This document shows, in pieces, positions 9,159 through 19,161 of a stretch of 64,000 nt of DNA. Positions within the stretch are counted from its first letter, which is position 1. Every line of letters begins with the position of its first letter. A model generated the notes under the pieces. That model was given only the letters and a program-made list of their open reading frames with translations, searched no databases and was not told the origin of the DNA. The stretch spans positions 55,117 to 119,116 of the forward strand of contig CALUJF010000003.1 of assembly GCA_944320855.1 (NCBI GenBank). The letters run 5' to 3'. Position numbers and translations under genes: made by a program. This DNA is from an uncultured Phocaeicola sp. GTDB taxonomy: Bacteria > Bacteroidota > Bacteroidia > Bacteroidales > Bacteroidaceae.

Positions 9159-12056
9159 ATGAAAAAAACATTAAGTATCTTCGTAGTCTTATTTTTATTT
9201 ACTTTTTGCGGTATGGCACAGGGATATAAAAATCCTATTATCCCAGGATTTCATCCCGATCCAAGTATTTGCCGTGCAGGAGAAGACTATTATATTGTAA
9301 ACAGTTCGTTCGAATATTTTCCCGGTGTGCCTATTTTTCATAGTCGTGATCTTGTAAACTGGAAACAGACAGGACATGTACTGACACGCGAGTCGCAATT
9401 GAAAATAAAAGGGGGCAATATGTGGGGAGGCATTTATGCTCCTACTATCCGTTATAATGACGGTACGTATTACATGATTACCACAAACACTTCAGATCGT
9501 GGAAATTTTCTGGTATATACTGATAATCCGAGTGGGGAATGGTCAGATCCTGTATGGATTAAGCAAGGTGGTATTGACCCTTCACTTTACTTTGAAGACG
9601 GTCATTGCTACATGGTGAGTAATCCAGATGGTGCCATATGGCTATGTGAAATCAATCCAAAAACAGGAGAGATGTTGACCGAATCTAAACGCCTATGGGC
9701 TGGTACAGGCGGACGTTTCCCTGAAGGACCGCATATCTATAAGCGCGACGGATGGTATTATCTTATGATTAGCGAAGGAGGAACTGAATATGGTCATAAG
9801 GTTACTATAGCACGCAGCCGGAATATAGAGGGACCGTATGAAAGTAATCCGGCAAATCCTATTTTGACACATATAAATCAGAATGCGCAGAATAATCCGA
9901 TTCAAGGCGTAGGGCATGCCGATATGGTACAGGCACATGACGGTTCATGGTGGCTGGTATGTCTTGGGTTCCGTACTCAGAATGGACAACATCATGTCTT
10001 GGGGCGTGAAACTTTTCTTGCTCCAGTTTCATGGAACAAAGAAGGATGGCCGGTTGTGAATGTGGATGGAACCATAAATATAGATATGAAAGATGTAAAA
10101 ACGCTTCCACAAACTACAATAAAAAACAGTCCGGATTGGGATTTTAATAATTCTGAACTTGGAGTGGAATGGAACTGGATAGGTATTCCTGTAAAGGAAA
10201 ACTATTCTCTTAAGGAGAACAAAGGTTTTCTCCGTATAAAAGGAAGTGATAAAAGACTGGATGATTATGGAGTTTCACCTACGTTTGTGGGGCGCCGGCA
10301 GGAAGATATCGACTTCCAGGCCACAACAAGGATGAAGGCAAAAGGAAACGGAAATGTAGGAATGACTGCTTATCTTTGTCCTTCAGCTCATTACGACCTT
10401 TATGTAACTGACGGTCAATTGAAACTCCGTTATCGTTTGAACGACCTATGTCATGTAGAAGATATTTGCAAAGTAACTGACGATTTCATTTATCTGAGAA
10501 TTAAGGGAAGTGATGAAATTTATTCTTTGATGTATTCAACAGACGGTACTCATTATTCAGAAGCCGGACATATGAACACCCGTTATCTTAGTACTGAAAC
10601 TAATGGAGGTTTCACGGGGGTATATATCGGACTGTTTGCCGAGGGGGATGTACAGGCGGATTATGACAACTTCAAATACATGCCAATCGTGCCGGAAGTT
10701 TCTCCGAAATTGATGTCCGGTGATGCAAACCCGTTACTTGATTTTATGTTTACAGCAGACCCTACTGCCGTGGAATATGAAGGAAGACTCTATGTGTATG
10801 CCACAAACGACAACCAGCAATATGAGGCTGTGGGACGTGATGGACGTAATACATACGAACATATTAAGTCTCTTGTTATGATGTCAACAGATGATATGGT
10901 GAATTGGACTTATCATGGCGTTATTAATGTAAACAGCATAGCTCCATGGATTATAGCCTCATGGGCGCCTTCTATAGTAAAACGTAAGGAAAGTGACGGT
11001 AAAACACATTTTTATCTTTACTTCTCAAACAGTGGGTTCGGTACAGGTGTACTAACAGCTACCTCGCCTGTAGGCCCTTGGAGCAGTCCTCTTGATAAAA
11101 GCCTGATAGATGCCAATACACCTGGACTTGGAGATTGTAAAGTCCCTTTTGATCCAGGGGCTGTAATAGATGATAATGGTGTTGGATGGCTTACTGTAGG
11201 TGCAGGCTCTTCACGTATAATGCGTCTTGGTAAAGACATGATAAGTATAGATAGTGAGATGGTAAAGATTAATGCTCCTCATCATTTTGAAGCGAATGAG
11301 ATGAATTATATAAACGGTACATATGTTTATACATATAATACCGACTGGAAGGATTACAGTGATTGGAACTATTCTTCTGAGAAACCGACAATATGTTGTA
11401 TGTTATACATGACAAGTAAAACACCGCTTGACAATACAAGCTGGAAACTACATAATAATTATTTAAAAAATCCGGGAGACTATGGACTCGGATTTAGTAA
11501 TAATCATACACATTTGCATAAATTCCGTGATAAATGGTATTTGTTCTATCATACATTAACATTGCAAAGTAGTTTCAATACCGATGGAGGATTCCGAAAT
11601 GTATGTGTGGATGAAATAAATGTAGATGAAAAGGATGTGCATATTTTCATGGGAAATCAGACCTTGAAAGGTGTTGACCAGATACAACCCTTGAACCCGT
11701 TTGTTCTTCAGCAAGCGGAGACTACAGCCGCAACACAAAATATAAAATTCTCACAGTCACCTGAGGTAGGCAATATGTATGCAGGACTTTCAAATGGTAA
11801 AGAAGGATTGATATGCTTGAGGGGTGTGAAATTTTCTAAGAAACCTTCTTCTTTTGCAGCTAAGGTTTGCGGGAAGGGAATCATTGAGGTACGTCGTGGA
11901 ACTCCTTCTGGAGAAATAATTGCTACATTGATGGTGAATAACGGTAATATGGAAATAATAAAAAGCGGAGTTCTCAAAAAGTTTAAAGGGCAAACTGACC
12001 TTTATTTTGTGTTGAAAGGACAGAGTCTAAGTTTTGATTCATGGAAGTTTGAATAA
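9159..12056 (+). CDS. Tandem GH43-GH43 glycosidase with C-terminal accessory domain
   Basis: 965 residues with an SPI-type signal peptide (MKKTLSIF...GMAQ), so probably periplasmic. The first GH43 unit (about 22-320, then a beta-sandwich to about 515) has the base Asp in GFHPDPS and the acid Glu in FPEGPHIY. It resembles GH43_12 enzymes such as those of xyloglucan loci. A second, different GH43 propeller (about 525-850) starts FMFTADPTAVEY. It shows DPGAVIDDNG and HFEANEMNY as base, modulating and acid motifs. The tail (about 860-965) looks like a CBM6-type sandwich. Likely releases arabinofuranose or xylose side groups from two contexts. Length is about double a single GH43 and no frameshift is seen; the fusion is real within one ORF. 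Substrate is inferred. Confidence 0.82.
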   Translation: MKKTLSIFVVLFLFTFCGMAQGYKNPIIPGFHPDPSICRAGEDYYIVNSSFEYFPGVPIFHSRDLVNWKQTGHVLTRESQLKIKGGNMWGGIYAPTIRYNDGTYYMITTNTSDRGNFLVYTDNPSGEWSDPVWIKQGGIDPSLYFEDGHCYMVSNPDGAIWLCEINPKTGEMLTESKRLWAGTGGRFPEGPHIYKRDGWYYLMISEGGTEYGHKVTIARSRNIEGPYESNPANPILTHINQNAQNNPIQGVGHADMVQAHDGSWWLVCLGFRTQNGQHHVLGRETFLAPVSWNKEGWPVVNVDGTINIDMKDVKTLPQTTIKNSPDWDFNNSELGVEWNWIGIPVKENYSLKENKGFLRIKGSDKRLDDYGVSPTFVGRRQEDIDFQATTRMKAKGNGNVGMTAYLCPSAHYDLYVTDGQLKLRYRLNDLCHVEDICKVTDDFIYLRIKGSDEIYSLMYSTDGTHYSEAGHMNTRYLSTETNGGFTGVYIGLFAEGDVQADYDNFKYMPIVPEVSPKLMSGDANPLLDFMFTADPTAVEYEGRLYVYATNDNQQYEAVGRDGRNTYEHIKSLVMMSTDDMVNWTYHGVINVNSIAPWIIASWAPSIVKRKESDGKTHFYLYFSNSGFGTGVLTATSPVGPWSSPLDKSLIDANTPGLGDCKVPFDPGAVIDDNGVGWLTVGAGSSRIMRLGKDMISIDSEMVKINAPHHFEANEMNYINGTYVYTYNTDWKDYSDWNYSSEKPTICCMLYMTSKTPLDNTSWKLHNNYLKNPGDYGLGFSNNHTHLHKFRDKWYLFYHTLTLQSSFNTDGGFRNVCVDEINVDEKDVHIFMGNQTLKGVDQIQPLNPFVLQQAETTAATQNIKFSQSPEVGNMYAGLSNGKEGLICLRGVKFSKKPSSFAAKVCGKGIIEVRRGTPSGEIIATLMVNNGNMEIIKSGVLKKFKGQTDLYFVLKGQSLSFDSWKFE

Positions 12057-12080
12057 TAAAAAAAATATTGTTAAGTTAAT

Positions 12081-14534
12081 ATGAATATATCATTAAATAT
12101 GAGAAAAAATGTCTTGGCATTTATAATGGTTATTTTTGTGTCATGGAATCCATTTGATGTCTATTCGCAACGTGAACGTATCCTTTTGGACGAAGGTTGG
12201 CAGTTTGCTTTAGGTTCTGCTTCATCTCCGGAAAAGGATTTCGGTTGTGGCATTGAAGATTTCAATTATCTTACTAAAGCTAGTTCAGTTCATAATAAAG
12301 GTCCTTATTCAAAGGATTTTGATGCTTCAGGATGGGAAAAGGTTGACTTGCCGCATGACTGGGCTGTATATTTGCCTTATGATAAGAATGCCATACATAG
12401 CCATGGGTATAAAACGTTGGGATACAACTATCCTGAAAACAGTGTTGGATGGTATCGTAAGATTATAGATATACCGCAAACAGACTTGGGGCGTCATTTG
12501 TATTTGCAGTTTGACGGTATTTTCAGGGATTCTAGAATATGGGTCAACGGATTTTATTTGGGAGGTGAACCAAGTGGATATGCCACCCAGACGTATGACA
12601 TTTCTGAATACCTGAATTACGGGGGTGAAAACTTGATTACCGTTCGTGTGGATGCCTCAATGACCGAGGGTTGGTTTTATGAAGGTGCAGGAATATACCG
12701 TCACGTATGGTTGCATAAAACATCTGCCTTGCATGTGGCTCCTTTCGGAACTTTCATAAGCAGCAGGCTTAACTCTACATATGATTCCGCAGTTTTGGAT
12801 ATTGAAACAAATATAGAAAACTCCGGAATGAAAGCAACATCTTTCAAATTACGTCATATATTATTTGATTGTGAAGGAAAAGAAGTTGGCAGTTGCTATG
12901 GTAATGGTGAGAATCTATGCCCAAAGGCCTCACAAACAGTATGTTCGCAATTGACTGTGGATAATCCGAAACTTTGGAGTACGGACAATCCATATCTGTA
13001 CAATGTAATAACTGAGGTCTTTGTAGATGATAAGAAGGTTGATACTTACAATACTAAAATCGGTATTCGTGAAGTTAAATTTGATGCGAATCAAGGCTTT
13101 CTTTTGAACGGGAAAGTGGTGAAACTAAAGGGAGTGAACATGCACCAGGATCATGCCGGGGTAGGTTCCGCAATTCCAGATGACTTGCAGATTTACCGTT
13201 TGAAGAGGTTGAAAGAATTTGGATGTAATGCTTACCGCTCTTCTCATAATCCAATGACTCCTGAATTGCTTGACGCATGCGACAGTCTGGGTATTCTTGT
13301 GATAGAAGAAAACCGTCTTACAGGGATAAACAACGAGCATGTACGTTTGTTAAAGCGGATGATTGAGCGTGACAGGAATCATCCGAGCATTATACTTTGG
13401 AGTGTTGGTAATGAGGAATGGGGAATGGAGTGGAGTCAACAGGGTACACGTGTGATTGCTTCCATGCGTGAATATTGCCACAGGTTTGACCCAAGCAGGA
13501 TGATGACCGTGGCATCAAGCGGCGGGCCTGCAGTCCTTATTCCGGCTGATGTGGCAGGTTATAATTACATACTCCAGAATCCTATTGACAAATATCGTGA
13601 GCAATATCCGTTACGGTGTGGTATTGGTACTGAAGAAATCTCAGGGTGCGGAACAAGAGGAGTTTATTTCGACGATTATAAAAACGGACATATTGCTTCC
13701 CTTAATATTAAACCTGACGGTAAAGACAGTATATTGAATTGTATAGAGCGTGGGTGGAAGTTTTATAGCGAACGCCCTTGGTTAGGTGGGATGTTTTATT
13801 GGGTTGGATTTGATTTCCGTGGTGAACCTACTCCAATAGGGTATCCGCAGACCGGTACACACAAAGGAATCTTCGATTACTGCGGTTTCCCGAAAGATGA
13901 AGCATGGTATCTGAAATCATGGTGGACAGACGAACCTACGCTACATATTTTTCCGCATTGGAACCTTGAAGGGCATGAAGGCGAAAGTGTAAAAGTTTGG
14001 GTTTACAGTAATTGTGATGAAGTGGAACTTACGGTGAATAATAAGAAACTCGGACGTAAAAAAATGCCTGAAAATGGTCATTTGTCCTGGGATGCCGTTT
14101 ATTATCCTGGTACAGTCAAAGCTGTAGGATTTAGAAATGGTAAACGTATATTAACCAGACAGATGCGTACGGCCGGTGCCCCGGAACGAATTGTTTTAAA
14201 GGCGCATTGCGATACATTGATTGCAAACGGGCAAGACGTTGCTGTAGTTAGAGTGGAATTGCAAGACAAAAAGGGCAATTTTGTTCCGGTAGCTTGTCCT
14301 TTGTTGCGATTCACTGTTGATGGTCCCGTACGGATTTTAGGAGTAGGAAATGGAGATCCGGCTTATAAAGACGAAGACTCTCCTAAAGATAGAAATACAC
14401 GTAGTTATCAGGTGAAGGCATTCAATGGTTTAGCACAAATATTGTTGCAATCTACAAAGGAAAAAGGTAAGGCTGTACTTACAGTGGAAAGTGACGGATT
14501 AAAACATGAGTCATACACAATTGAATGTAAATAA
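12081..14534 (+). CDS. GH2 glycosidase, probable beta-galactosidase
   Basis: 817 residues. The N-terminal signal ends at VYSQ; an internal Met at residue 7 (MRKNVLAF) is an equally good start. Domains are GH2 jelly roll (about 35-215, with LPHDWAVY), Ig-like domain, and TIM barrel (about 310-590). The acid/base Glu445 lies in SVGNEEWG and the probable nucleophile Glu518 in GIGTEEIS. A DUF4982-type domain (LHIFPHWNLEG, AVGFRNGK) and a C-terminal Ig domain follow. In xyloglucan loci the GH2 removes galactose from the side chains after fucose removal by GH95. The gene sits 24 bp after GH43 in the same transcript. Exact sugar specificity is inferred from context. Confidence 0.85.
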   Translation: MNISLNMRKNVLAFIMVIFVSWNPFDVYSQRERILLDEGWQFALGSASSPEKDFGCGIEDFNYLTKASSVHNKGPYSKDFDASGWEKVDLPHDWAVYLPYDKNAIHSHGYKTLGYNYPENSVGWYRKIIDIPQTDLGRHLYLQFDGIFRDSRIWVNGFYLGGEPSGYATQTYDISEYLNYGGENLITVRVDASMTEGWFYEGAGIYRHVWLHKTSALHVAPFGTFISSRLNSTYDSAVLDIETNIENSGMKATSFKLRHILFDCEGKEVGSCYGNGENLCPKASQTVCSQLTVDNPKLWSTDNPYLYNVITEVFVDDKKVDTYNTKIGIREVKFDANQGFLLNGKVVKLKGVNMHQDHAGVGSAIPDDLQIYRLKRLKEFGCNAYRSSHNPMTPELLDACDSLGILVIEENRLTGINNEHVRLLKRMIERDRNHPSIILWSVGNEEWGMEWSQQGTRVIASMREYCHRFDPSRMMTVASSGGPAVLIPADVAGYNYILQNPIDKYREQYPLRCGIGTEEISGCGTRGVYFDDYKNGHIASLNIKPDGKDSILNCIERGWKFYSERPWLGGMFYWVGFDFRGEPTPIGYPQTGTHKGIFDYCGFPKDEAWYLKSWWTDEPTLHIFPHWNLEGHEGESVKVWVYSNCDEVELTVNNKKLGRKKMPENGHLSWDAVYYPGTVKAVGFRNGKRILTRQMRTAGAPERIVLKAHCDTLIANGQDVAVVRVELQDKKGNFVPVACPLLRFTVDGPVRILGVGNGDPAYKDEDSPKDRNTRSYQVKAFNGLAQILLQSTKEKGKAVLTVESDGLKHESYTIECK

Positions 14535-14591
14535 TAGATTTAAATATATTAATCTCATCTAAATAATGATTTTTATAAAAACAATAATACA

Positions 14592-16007
14592 ATGAAAAAG
14601 TGGATAATGTTTATATGTCTTGTAATGCTACAAGCATGGGCGAAGGCAAAAGTTGTATTGCCTGAAATTTTGAGTGACAATATGGTATTGCAGCAGCAGA
14701 CAGAAGTCTGTTTGTGGGGCAAAGCTGAAGCTAATAAATTAATAATTATTTCGCCATCATGGACTGATAAGATTTATAAAACAAAGTCTGATGAGGACGG
14801 CAAATGGAAAACAAAAATAGAGACTCCATCTGCAAGTTATCAGACTTATGCCATAACATTATCCGATGGCGAGGAAACTAAGTTGAGTAATATTCTGATA
14901 GGTGAGGTTTGGTTTTGCTCCGGACAGTCTAATATGGAAATGCCTTTAAGGGGTTTTTGGAATGCTCCAATAGAAGGTGCAAATGAATTGATAGCTACGG
15001 CCTCGAAATGGAAAGGCATACGAGTTGCTACAATAGGAAGGGACGGGCAGACAGCACCTGTTGATTACTGTAGGGGCAGTTGGAAAGTCAGTAATCCTGA
15101 AAATGCTCCTGAATTCAGTGCCACAGGGTTTAATTTTGCTATGATGATGAATCAGGTTTTGGATATTCCTATTGGTATTATAAATTGTAGTTGGGGCGGT
15201 TCTACCGTAGAAGGGTGGTTACCTCGTGAAATAGTGGCAGAATATCCTGATATTGACCTGGAACGTGATATAAGGAGAGAAGACGGATGGTGGCATTATA
15301 CTAGCCCTACATTGATGTATAATGGTATGTTACATCCATTACAAAATTATACTATTAAAGGTTTCTTATGGTATCAGGGTGAAGCCAATGTGGGAAAACA
15401 TAATACTTATGCCGAACGCTTGAGGACAATGGTTGAATTATGGCGTAAAGAATGGGGGCTTGGTGAACTTCCTTTTTACTATGTGGAGATAGCACCTTTC
15501 AACTCTCCAGAAACAAATTTATTTGCTCTTCTCCGAGAGTCTCAGTTCAAAGCTCAGTCCATGATTCCTAACAGTGGTATGATTTCTACAAATGATTTGG
15601 TTATGCCTTATGAAATGAAAAATATTCATCCGAAGAATAAAACAGATGTTGGGAAAAGACTTGCTTATATGGCGTTGAGCAAAACCTATGGTGTACGTGG
15701 TATTGAGGCGTATGGACCAGTTTATAAGTCAATGTATATGAAGGATGGTGATGTTTACCTCACATTTGATAATGCTCCGGAAGGCTTCAATCGCATGTCA
15801 GACATGGAAGGCTTTGAGATGGCAGGCGAAGACAAAGTGTTCTATCCCGCAGAGGCTGAAGCGTGTGGTAATCAGATAAAAGTAACATGTGAAAATGTAA
15901 AAAATCCTGTTGCCGTAAGGTATGGATTCCGCGATTATAAACCGGGTAATGTAGCAAACCTTCGTGGTCTTCCTTTATATCCATTCAGAACAGATAATTG
16001 GGAATAA
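14592..16007 (+). CDS. SASA/CE20-like acetylesterase
   Basis: 471 residues with an N-terminal signal peptide (MKKWIMF...AKAK). It is a sialate-O-acetylesterase-type SGNH enzyme. The nucleophile Ser113 lies in FCSGQSNMEMP, a second block is WYQGEANVGKHNTY, and the catalytic His is probably His346 in MKNIHPKNK. A C-terminal beta domain follows (about 400-471). Bacterial members now grouped in CE20 deacetylate galactose on xyloglucan side chains. Neighbouring GH95 and GH2 genes fit that role better than sialic acid chemistry, since no sialidase is present here. It would clear acetyl groups that block galactosidase and fucosidase. Function is an inference from family plus context. Confidence 0.78.
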   Translation: MKKWIMFICLVMLQAWAKAKVVLPEILSDNMVLQQQTEVCLWGKAEANKLIIISPSWTDKIYKTKSDEDGKWKTKIETPSASYQTYAITLSDGEETKLSNILIGEVWFCSGQSNMEMPLRGFWNAPIEGANELIATASKWKGIRVATIGRDGQTAPVDYCRGSWKVSNPENAPEFSATGFNFAMMMNQVLDIPIGIINCSWGGSTVEGWLPREIVAEYPDIDLERDIRREDGWWHYTSPTLMYNGMLHPLQNYTIKGFLWYQGEANVGKHNTYAERLRTMVELWRKEWGLGELPFYYVEIAPFNSPETNLFALLRESQFKAQSMIPNSGMISTNDLVMPYEMKNIHPKNKTDVGKRLAYMALSKTYGVRGIEAYGPVYKSMYMKDGDVYLTFDNAPEGFNRMSDMEGFEMAGEDKVFYPAEAEACGNQIKVTCENVKNPVAVRYGFRDYKPGNVANLRGLPLYPFRTDNWE

Positions 16008-16017
16008 AATATTAGAA

Positions 16018-16050
16018 GGTGCTCCATCATTTTTATATTGGTGGAGCGCT
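16018..16050 (+). terminator. Weak intra-operon hairpin
   Basis: GCTCCATC (16021-16028) pairs with GGTGGAGC (16040-16047) with one G-U pair. The stem can extend by about three weaker pairs and is followed by TTTGCATTT. It sits between the CE20-like and GH95 genes; probably attenuation or RNA stability rather than full stop. Confidence 0.35.
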
Positions 16051-16141
16051 TTGCATTTATAAAATTGACCATTTATAAATGTTTTTATTGGATAATTCCA
16101 TAAAAAGATGTTTTTTTGAAAACTGAAAATATCAAAATCTA

Positions 16142-19100
16142 ATGAGAATGTTAAAACATATATTGTCATTTTTATTATTCACCTTTATTGTGTTTTCTGT
16201 TAAGGCAGACAATATTAAAATTGCATGTGTAGGTAACAGTATAACAGAAGGCTTTGGACTGGAAAATCCGTCGCAGGAAAGTTATCCGGCTGTTCTTCAG
16301 TCTTTGTTGGGCGATGATTACGAAGTGGAAAATTTTGGACTCAGTGCCAGAACATTGCTCATGAAAGGTGATTTGCCTTATATGAAGGAACAGCGTTTTA
16401 AGGATGCACTTGAATTTCTACCGGATATTGTTACAATAAAACTTGGTACAAATGATTCCAAACCTCATAACTGGCTGCATAAGGATGACTTTAGGCATGA
16501 CTTGAATACATTGTTGGATAACTTTTCTGCTTTGTCGTCTTCACCTAAAATATACTTGTGTTTGCCTATCCCTTCTGAAAACAATATATGGGGAATTAAT
16601 GACAGTATAATATATAATTGTATAATTCCGATTATAAAAGAAGTGGCTGTGGAACGGAATATCAGCGTGATAGACCTCAATACAGCTATGAGACCTTATT
16701 ATCCAAATGAATATCAGGATGGGGTGCATCCGAACAAATATGGTGCGAGGATAATTGCTGAGACTATTTATAAATCTATTACAGGAATGGAACTTTTTCC
16801 TGAACTAAGACGTCCAGAGATGGTATTATGGTATGATGAACCGGCTGCACAGTGGGAGGAAACTTTGCCTTTGGGAAATGGAAGGCTTGGGATGATGCCT
16901 GACGGCGGAACAGATAAAGAACGGATTGTCCTTAATGAGATAAGTATGTGGAGCGGTTCGGAGGCTGATTATCTTAATCCTGAAGCGTCAACCAGTTTGT
17001 CTGAAATACGCAGACTGCTTTTTAAAGGAAAAAATAAGGAAGCACAGGAACTTATGTATAAAAGCTTTGTACCTAAGAAACCTGAGAAAGGTGGTACTTA
17101 CGGTGCTTATCAGATGCTTGCCGATATGGATATAGAATATTCCTATCCGGTTGCCGATGAAAGCATGAGCGATTACCGGCGTTGGCTGGATTTGAGTGAG
17201 AGTGTCGCTTATACTTCTTTCAGAAAAGGTGGAGTAAATTATGTACGTGAGTATTATGTTTCCAGAATTGCTGATGTTATGGTTATACATATAAAGGCAG
17301 ATAAAGGAAATTCGATATCTTTCAAGATGAGTCTGAGCAGACCTGAGAGAGGAGAGGTAAAAAGTCCTTCGGACGGCAAGTTTCTTATATCGGGTGAACT
17401 TGATAGCGGAAGCAAGGCAAGAGGCGTACGATACTCGGCCATAACAAGTGTTGTAGGTATTGGAGATAAAGCGGAGAGAGAAACAGGAGAGGATTATATA
17501 TTTGTACGAAATGCGGATGAAGCATGGGTATTTGTATCAGCCAAGACTTCGTATCTGAATGGAGAGGTGTATTCATCTGAAGCTGAACGTGTTCTGGATA
17601 ATGTTTTGGATTATGACTGGAACAAACTTAAAGTGGAAGCTATCTCGGCATATGGCGATTATTTTCACCGTGTGGGTATTCATTTGCCTGAGAATGCCAA
17701 AACTTCACGTCTTACTACAGACAAACGTATAGAGAGTTTTCAGTCGTACGACGACCCTTCACTGGCTGCACTATATTATAATTATGGAAGGTATCTGTTG
17801 ATAAGTAGTACCCGTCCGGGAAGTCTTCCTCCAAATTTGCAGGGATTATGGGCAAATGAACCTGGTACTCCATGGAATGGAGATTATCATACAAATATTA
17901 ATGTTCAGATGAATCATTGGCCATTGGAACAGGGTAACCTTACAGAACTTTATCTTCCATTGATTGATTTGGTGAAACGTCTGGTTGAGAGCGGTGAGGA
18001 GAGTGCCAAGTCCTTTTATGGGCAAGATGCCAAGGGATGGGTACTTCATATGATGACAAATGTGTGGAATTATACTGCTCCCGGAGAACATCCGTCATGG
18101 GGAGCCACAAATACAGGTGGGGCATGGCTGTGTGCGCATCTTTGGGAACATTATCTCTATACTGGGGACAGGAACTATCTGTCGGAGATTTATCCTATTA
18201 TTAAAGGAGCATCTGAATTCTTTTATTCTACTATGGTAAAAGAGCCAAAGCACGGATGGCTGGTGACAGCTCCTACATCATCGCCTGAAAATTCTTTCTA
18301 TCTGAAAGGGAAAGACTGTACACCCATAAGCGTCTGTATGGGACCTACTATGGACATACAGCTGGTTCGAGAATTATATTCTAATGTAATAACGGCATCA
18401 CATATATTGTCTGTCGATTCATTGTATGCAGACTCTTTGAAGAAAGCTATATGTCAGCTTCCTCCTCATCAGATTAGTAAGGAAGGGTATCTGATGGAAT
18501 GGCTGGAAGATTATGAGGAAACAGATGTACATCATCGTCATGTGTCACATTTATATGGATTGCATCCTGGCAATCAGATTTCGGTTTATAATACCCCGGA
18601 GTTGGCTGAGGCATGTAAGGTGACTTTAAACAGACGTGGAGATGAAGGTACCGGATGGAGCCGTGCATGGAAAATTAATTTTTGGGCACGTTTGGGTGAT
18701 GGTAATAGAGCTTATAAACTGTTCAAGAGCCTGCTGTATCCTGCATACACTCATGATAATCCTAAACAGCATGGCAGTGGTACATTCCCAAATCTGTTTT
18801 GTTCGCATCCGCCATTTCAAATGGATGGAAACTGGGGTGGAACTTCAGGTATAGGAGAGATGCTTCTTCAAAGTCAGGATGGTTTTGTGAATCTTTTACC
18901 GGCAATACCTGACAGCTGGCAAGAAGGTGAATGCTATGGTATGAAAGTGAGAGGTGGAGCCACTGTCGGACTGAAGTGGAAGAATGGTAAAGTGGTACAG
19001 GCTATAATAAAAGGTGGTTGGATGCCTGAACTGAAGATTAAAATACCTGGATATTGTAGTATAATAACAGTAAATGGTAAAGAATACAGTCCCAACGGAA

Positions 19101-19156
19101 TGCTATTGCTTAATACGGAAAGAGATAAAGATTATATCATAAATTTTAAATATTGA
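16142..19156 (+). CDS. SGNH esterase fused to GH95 alpha-L-fucosidase
   Basis: 1004 residues with a signal peptide ending SVKA. Residues about 24-215 form a GDSL/SGNH hydrolase: Ser33 in GNSITEG, block III in KLGTNDS, and Asp193/His196 in [10 protein letters not shown]. Residues about 222-1004 are a full GH95 enzyme (start [20 protein letters not shown]; (alpha/alpha)6 barrel motifs [19 protein letters not shown] and [18 protein letters not shown]). GH95 enzymes remove alpha-1,2-fucose from galactose by inversion, as on fucosylated xyloglucan. The fused SGNH domain has all visible catalytic blocks, so it may deacetylate the same side chain. Stop overlaps the region just before the GH3 start. 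Confidence 0.87.
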   Translation: MRMLKHILSFLLFTFIVFSVKADNIKIACVGNSITEGFGLENPSQESYPAVLQSLLGDDYEVENFGLSARTLLMKGDLPYMKEQRFKDALEFLPDIVTIKLGTNDSKPHNWLHKDDFRHDLNTLLDNFSALSSSPKIYLCLPIPSENNIWGINDSIIYNCIIPIIKEVAVERNISVIDLNTAMRPYYPNEYQDGVHPNKYGARIIAETIYKSITGMELFPELRRPEMVLWYDEPAAQWEETLPLGNGRLGMMPDGGTDKERIVLNEISMWSGSEADYLNPEASTSLSEIRRLLFKGKNKEAQELMYKSFVPKKPEKGGTYGAYQMLADMDIEYSYPVADESMSDYRRWLDLSESVAYTSFRKGGVNYVREYYVSRIADVMVIHIKADKGNSISFKMSLSRPERGEVKSPSDGKFLISGELDSGSKARGVRYSAITSVVGIGDKAERETGEDYIFVRNADEAWVFVSAKTSYLNGEVYSSEAERVLDNVLDYDWNKLKVEAISAYGDYFHRVGIHLPENAKTSRLTTDKRIESFQSYDDPSLAALYYNYGRYLLISSTRPGSLPPNLQGLWANEPGTPWNGDYHTNINVQMNHWPLEQGNLTELYLPLIDLVKRLVESGEESAKSFYGQDAKGWVLHMMTNVWNYTAPGEHPSWGATNTGGAWLCAHLWEHYLYTGDRNYLSEIYPIIKGASEFFYSTMVKEPKHGWLVTAPTSSPENSFYLKGKDCTPISVCMGPTMDIQLVRELYSNVITASHILSVDSLYADSLKKAICQLPPHQISKEGYLMEWLEDYEETDVHHRHVSHLYGLHPGNQISVYNTPELAEACKVTLNRRGDEGTGWSRAWKINFWARLGDGNRAYKLFKSLLYPAYTHDNPKQHGSGTFPNLFCSHPPFQMDGNWGGTSGIGEMLLQSQDGFVNLLPAIPDSWQEGECYGMKVRGGATVGLKWKNGKVVQAIIKGGWMPELKIKIPGYCSIITVNGKEYSPNGMLLLNTERDKDYIINFKY

Positions 19157-19161
19157 GTATC

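Noticed and set aside
8369-9160. 263-residue minus-strand ORF over the GH5 gene end
   Set aside because: Antisense to a gene with clear catalytic motifs; the translation is Cys/His/Ile-rich with no domain logic.
19153-19161. TTG start for GH3 overlapping the GH95 stop
   Set aside because: The ATG at 19162 gives a standard lipoprotein signal peptide; the TTG adds only three residues.
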